Shown here: positions 13,597 to 17,793 of the stretch, piece by piece
Numbering within the stretch: the first letter of the stretch is position 1
How the letters are laid out: each line of letters opens with the position of its first letter
From: an uncultured Collinsella sp.
GTDB taxonomy: Bacteria; Actinomycetota; Coriobacteriia; Coriobacteriales; Coriobacteriaceae
Reading direction: 5' to 3'
Length of the DNA stretch: 17,793 nt
Assembly (NCBI GenBank): GCA_900751665.1
Contig: CAADSV010000010.1
Coordinates: 1 to 17,793 of the forward strand
Notes under the pieces: model-generated
What the model was told of the DNA's origin: nothing
Database searches by the model: none
What the model saw: the letters and a program-made list of their open reading frames with translations, nothing else
Program-made: the position numbers and the translations under genes

Positions 13597-16500
13597 ATGC
13601 TTGATCGCCGTTCGTTACTTGTTGCCGGAGCGTCCTCGCTGGCGAGCATTATGTTGCCGCGCGTGCCGGGAAGCGCAAACGCCTTCATATTGCCGTTCGC
13701 GCCCACCGAAGCCTATGCCGACGAAAAAGACCCCTTCAGGGTGCTCGTTCTCTCGCGCACCATGTTCGGAGTGGTCGTGGTCGATGTCGCCAACAAGAAT
13801 ACGCCCATCAAGGGAGCCAGGGTCACGCTCACATCGCGCTATGCCGCGGGCAAGCAGCTCTCCGCCACGACCGATGACGAAGGCACGGCCATCTTTGAGG
13901 TCGCGCCGCTTTCGGAAGGCTACGTGGACGAGGCAACGCTTCTCGACGCGTACGACTTTAACGGCGGCATCTCCATTAGCATGGCGGGCTACCGCGATGT
14001 CGAGATTCCCCTCGCGCGTATCCAGGGTGGCACCGCCATAACCGCGCCCACGCGCCCGCTTTCCGACGGCGAGCCGTACTTTCGCCAGCTCACATTCGAC
14101 GAATGGGACATCCAGTACGCCGACGCCACGTTTATGTCAATGCCAGCGGACGAAGCAGCAAACGACCAGCCCGACACGCACGCTTTTACCGTGCAGGCTC
14201 ATCTGCCGCGGGGCGGGCAGGCAACGTTGCATATCAATAAAGTGATGCCCGCTGCGGGCAGCTCAACCGAAACCGTCACGCAGATCGGCCAGATCAAGGC
14301 CAGCGCATCGGGCGCGGATAATCTGGCGACGTTCACGCTCGAAGACACGTTCCTCGATGCAGCTTCGGGCCTTCTGGAGGAAGGGTGCAAGCTGCGCTTT
14401 ATGCTCGACTACCAAGGCAAAACCTACACGCTCTCATCCCCTATGGCCGTTGTCACCGCGCCGGCCGCAAAGGCGGAATCGGGCTCGACCACCATCATTC
14501 CCACCACCATGGACCAAGAGATCACTCCGTTTGATTTCCCCGCAGCGTTTCCCGGTATCGGCGGCAATAAGTTCACGTGTTGGATGCCCACATTTCCCAT
14601 TCTGTTCGATTTCTCGTTTGCTGGATACGTGCTGTTTGGCGGAGGGTACAAACCAGCTAGCTATATGAATGATTCGGGCAACCCTGATCCGGAATACTGG
14701 AAGAAATCGCCGCGCGAGTCGGGCGCCAAGCAGGCAAACCGCTACCTCGACGAGATGGAGGGGAAGTGGAATCAGTACAAGAGGATGAGTGCCGGTTCGG
14801 GCACCGATCCAAGAAACACCAAGCTCCTTCGCCACCATTGCACGCCGCTGTTCACGATGGATATCGCCACACAGCTGTACGGCTCGCTCGCCTACGATTG
14901 GGCGGGCAAAACCTGGGGTAACAACAACGACCCCGCATACGGCAATATTAAGGCCCTCTTCCAGGTAAGAACCGACCTCAATTGGACCGAGCAGTTTACC
15001 CTAGGACCGGTGCCGTTTTTCCTAAACGTCAACCCCTGGGTGTTGGCGAAGCTGGCGCTCGCCGTGGGTGCCCACACGCACGGCAGCGGCGCGGCGTTTT
15101 TTAAAAACATTTCGCTCGACTATTCCAACACGTCGGGCTCATTCACTATCCAGATCGGGCTCGCCGTCACCTTTGGCGCCGGCGTTGCAGGCGTCGCTTC
15201 GTCTGCCGTGCGTGGCGCCGCGTCCCTCACACTGTTCATTGGATACGAGAAGGCGGACGGCCACCAGCTTCCGCGGCTGCGCGTGGGTGCAGACGTCGAT
15301 GTCGATGTGATACTCCAGTTCGTAATGTTCAAGTGGACCACCAAGGCTTGGTCGGGGTCGTGGCCCACACTCCTCGATTCGTGGAATATGTCGGTGAGCA
15401 ACGGCGACCAGTATGTACTCCAGCGCTCTGAACTCGCATTGGGCGGAGATACGCCTTACACGCTGGATGCCTGCTTCGGCTCGGCCGGCAACGCCGAGGC
15501 GGGCGGCGTGCCGCAATTTATCGCATCGGCCACCATCGTCACCAACGCCGAGCTGCTCGCACGCGCCGAGGTTAATGCCACTGCCGGAAACGTTGCGCCT
15601 GTCGTGCGCGATTGGGATCAAGCGGTCACGCGCATTGAGCTCGAGGCGGATGCAGAAAGCGACGACACGGGACAGGTTGAGCATTTCGTCCACGCACTGA
15701 TGGGAAACGACGAAAACGCCGCACCGATGTATGAGTACACCTATATCGGGCAGGCGACGAACGCCGTTGCGGACCCCAACGCCAATTCTGCCGGCGTGTC
15801 GGAGGACGAGCGTGGCGGCATAAAACCCTCGAGCGACAACGTGCTGTTTTCCGGCGTGCTCAGCGAAGCCCACATGAAGCTAACGATGATTGCCGGCGTG
15901 GAGTGCCTATTCCGTATCGCCTCGGTGCGCTACGGCGAGAATGGTCGTTCGCGCCTGGTGGTGCATACAAAGACGAACGGCACGTGGTCCGCTCCCACGC
16001 CCGTGGACTTCCCCCTTGGGTTTGGCGAGGGCGACGTGGAGCGCGACGGCATATACGATTACGACTTCGACGTGGTGGAATATAAGGACGGAAGGGGAAA
16101 CCAGGACGCCTACGTGCTGCTGGTCTCGGGCGAGCGCCCCGACGGCGACAACACTTTTTTCGATACGGCAAGCACAGCCGGCATACTGTCCGTTGTGCGC
16201 CTGCGCATAAGCAACGACGGAGTTCGCGTGATATCGCACACGTCGTGGCGCAGCATCTCGCGCGGCCGCCTTCAGGAGGATGGCTATCATTGCCTGCAGT
16301 GCCCGCGTATCACGGTGGGCAAGACGCTGGTCGACGGACGTCTGTCGGGCGCCTACCTCCACCGCCGCGGAGCCACCGCAGAGAAGGCGCTCGGCAGCGA
16401 GGCCGAGGTTGCGCTGGAATGCTTTACCCTGTGGTCGGACGTTTCGGGCGACAGCCTGACGTTCCGCCAGATTCTCCGCTTTCCGCAGGCACCGTCGAGT

Positions 16501-17793
16501 ATCGAGCTGGGCACACCCGAGAATATCAACGGCAAAATGGTGGTGCCCGTTGCGTACGAGACCGCAGACGGTTGCGGCTGCGCATCGTACGCCGTGATCG
16601 GCCAGTCCATTGCGGGCTGGGGCGTTATGTCACCAGACGCCACAGTACCCCGTGCGGTGCCGTGGCCACAACATTCGGGCTTTTTGGCAACCGTCAACGA
16701 GCAACTGCAGCATATTACTTGGGCGCGAGGCGCATCGGCATTTGCAACGCAGCCCGTGGGTGCCGCAGGCTGTGGCCCGGCATCGTTTAGCGTAAGCAAC
16801 AACGGCAGGTGCGTGCTCTATGTAGAGAACACCGATGGCAAGGTAGGACAAACCTACGACGAAGAAGGCAACCCGGTAGCAGTGATGGGCAAGCACTTCC
16901 TCATCTTCGCCAGCACCTTGGCAGGCGATCTGTTCACGGAGCCGTTTGTGATGTGCGAGCTGGACCATCCCGTCGATCAGATAACGACATTTTTGACGTC
17001 GGGAGATATGCTCTCCGCGCTCGCCACGCACATTGTGAGCGCGGAGAAGAGCGAGGCAGAACTACACGGCATCGAAGTGCCCTTGGTGGCGTGTGCCACT
17101 CCGACGGGCGCCGTTGCTACCTCGGGCGCGGTGGTGCCCGGAGCAGCAGGCGAATCCTTCATGGTCACGGTGCGAAACGACGGCAACACCTTACTGACCG
17201 CCGGCACGATCGATCTGTACCGAGAGGGCTCCAGCCAGCCGTTCTCCAGCGCATCCATCGGATTCGGAGTGAACGCACGCATGGCTTCGATCTACGATCC
17301 AGAGCTTGCCGAGGACGCTTCGGCCAACGATATGGCACACGTGAAGTACGCGCTCGAGACGCTGGGCGCACGTTTTGCAACGCACCCGCTGGTAGCCGAC
17401 AACGGCAACGCCGTGCTGGCACCGGGTTGCACGGCACAGTTCCGTATGAGCTTCGCCATCCCCGAGAGTTGGAGCGACGAAGTGGGCAAACGCGTAACGC
17501 TGTATGCGAAGGCGCGTAATCTGGTGGCGCTCGATCCCGTAACGCTCGAGGAAATTCGACCGGGGGCAAACTCGGCGCTGGGTGCCGTACTGCACGAGCT
17601 TCATGTGCCCGACGCGGCATGCGAACGCTCAGAAGTTCAGGTCGGCGTATGCGACAACGCGGATACGACGGGGCTTCACGATGCACCGATGACGGCGGAC
17701 GGCGGTGGCGGCACGAGTGGAGGTGGCTCCGGCGGAAGCAGCTCCGGTAGCGGCAGTGGCTCCGGCAGTGGCAAGGACCACAGCAATAACAAG
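13597..17793 (+). CDS. Giant Tat-exported surface protein (3' end beyond window)
   Basis: The frame starting at ATG 13597 stays open to the right edge, giving 1399 codons without a stop; I translated it in full. GGGAG lies six bases upstream. The N-terminus, MLDRRSLLVAGASSLASIML, is a twin-arginine signal, with a probable cleavage site after AYA (residue 41). Residues about 45-150 look like a carboxypeptidase-regulatory or Cna-B type beta-sandwich (TPIKGARVTLTS ... TTDDEGTAIFEV). The long middle is beta-rich with scattered tryptophans and no recognised catalytic motif; parts of 750-1130 suggest repeated beta-sheet blades, but this is uncertain. Residues about 1163-1305 resemble a CARDB/NEW3-type Ig domain (SFMVTVRNDGNTLLTAGTID). 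At 1369-1392 a Gly/Ser-rich linker begins, as often seen before a cell-wall or membrane anchor, which would lie outside the window. Confidence 0.85.
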   Translation, partial: MLDRRSLLVAGASSLASIMLPRVPGSANAFILPFAPTEAYADEKDPFRVLVLSRTMFGVVVVDVANKNTPIKGARVTLTSRYAAGKQLSATTDDEGTAIFEVAPLSEGYVDEATLLDAYDFNGGISISMAGYRDVEIPLARIQGGTAITAPTRPLSDGEPYFRQLTFDEWDIQYADATFMSMPADEAANDQPDTHAFTVQAHLPRGGQATLHINKVMPAAGSSTETVTQIGQIKASASGADNLATFTLEDTFLDAASGLLEEGCKLRFMLDYQGKTYTLSSPMAVVTAPAAKAESGSTTIIPTTMDQEITPFDFPAAFPGIGGNKFTCWMPTFPILFDFSFAGYVLFGGGYKPASYMNDSGNPDPEYWKKSPRESGAKQANRYLDEMEGKWNQYKRMSAGSGTDPRNTKLLRHHCTPLFTMDIATQLYGSLAYDWAGKTWGNNNDPAYGNIKALFQVRTDLNWTEQFTLGPVPFFLNVNPWVLAKLALAVGAHTHGSGAAFFKNISLDYSNTSGSFTIQIGLAVTFGAGVAGVASSAVRGAASLTLFIGYEKADGHQLPRLRVGADVDVDVILQFVMFKWTTKAWSGSWPTLLDSWNMSVSNGDQYVLQRSELALGGDTPYTLDACFGSAGNAEAGGVPQFIASATIVTNAELLARAEVNATAGNVAPVVRDWDQAVTRIELEADAESDDTGQVEHFVHALMGNDENAAPMYEYTYIGQATNAVADPNANSAGVSEDERGGIKPSSDNVLFSGVLSEAHMKLTMIAGVECLFRIASVRYGENGRSRLVVHTKTNGTWSAPTPVDFPLGFGEGDVERDGIYDYDFDVVEYKDGRGNQDAYVLLVSGERPDGDNTFFDTASTAGILSVVRLRISNDGVRVISHTSWRSISRGRLQEDGYHCLQCPRITVGKTLVDGRLSGAYLHRRGATAEKALGSEAEVALECFTLWSDVSGDSLTFRQILRFPQAPSSIELGTPENINGKMVVPVAYETADGCGCASYAVIGQSIAGWGVMSPDATVPRAVPWPQHSGFLATVNEQLQHITWARGASAFATQPVGAAGCGPASFSVSNNGRCVLYVENTDGKVGQTYDEEGNPVAVMGKHFLIFASTLAGDLFTEPFVMCELDHPVDQITTFLTSGDMLSALATHIVSAEKSEAELHGIEVPLVACATPTGAVATSGAVVPGAAGESFMVTVRNDGNTLLTAGTIDLYREGSSQPFSSASIGFGVNARMASIYDPELAEDASANDMAHVKYALETLGARFATHPLVADNGNAVLAPGCTAQFRMSFAIPESWSDEVGKRVTLYAKARNLVALDPVTLEEIRPGANSALGAVLHELHVPDAACERSEVQVGVCDNADTTGLHDAPMTADGGGGTSGGGSGGSSSGSGSGSGSGKDHSNNK

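Noticed and set aside
15139..15873. A 244-codon reverse-strand frame
   Set aside because: It is antisense to the continuous giant surface protein frame and shows no family motif or ribosome binding site.

Overview
The window looks like a chromosomal segment of a GC-rich Actinomycetota gut anaerobe of the Coriobacteriia, most likely Collinsella-like. This is inferred from high G/C at third codon positions, TTG/GTG starts with strong AGGAG-type ribosome binding sites, and a CXXC micro-protein / polyferredoxin / TlpA-type lipoprotein cluster of the kind seen in strictly anaerobic gut bacteria. No rRNA, tRNA, CRISPR array, transposase or phage gene was recognised.

Layout. 1-169 (minus) is the 5' end of a tRNA-dihydrouridine synthase that runs off the left edge, with a palindrome-decorated promoter behind it. 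300-2064 holds an orphan membrane protein gene (705-1838, plus) bracketed by two 156-bp palindromic repeat elements in opposite orientation. 2110-5364 (minus) encodes a large MacB-like ATPase-FtsX fusion. 5618-7660 (minus) is a compact redox operon: a 48-aa CXXC protein, a membrane polyferredoxin and a TlpA/ResA-like lipoprotein, ended by a clear terminator. Divergent from it, 7751-9561 (plus) encodes an OmpR-family response regulator and a histidine kinase with a four-base overlap.

9562-10580 is a small gene graveyard. It holds an arginase-family fragment with a frameshift and a lost metal ligand, an antisense fragment of a helical protein with its own frameshift, and a short reading frame broken by a stop. 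10581-11781 (minus) is a PadR / DUF1700 / short membrane protein operon with a well-formed promoter carrying phased TATAC repeats. After a poorly coding stretch, 12437-13441 encodes a LuxR-type regulator without a receiver domain. 13597 to the right edge is an open 1399-codon gene for a very large Tat-exported surface protein that ends, inside the window, in a Gly/Ser-rich linker.

How the parts may work together (inference). The two-component system sits back to back with the redox operon and its kinase has three cysteines in its first membrane helix, so it may control that operon in response to thiol state. The LuxR-type regulator lies just upstream of the giant surface protein and is its obvious candidate regulator. 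PadR probably represses its own operon. The most unusual features are the paired 156-bp elements, which sit inside longer palindromes whose outer arms differ between copies, and the regulator / giant Tat protein pair.
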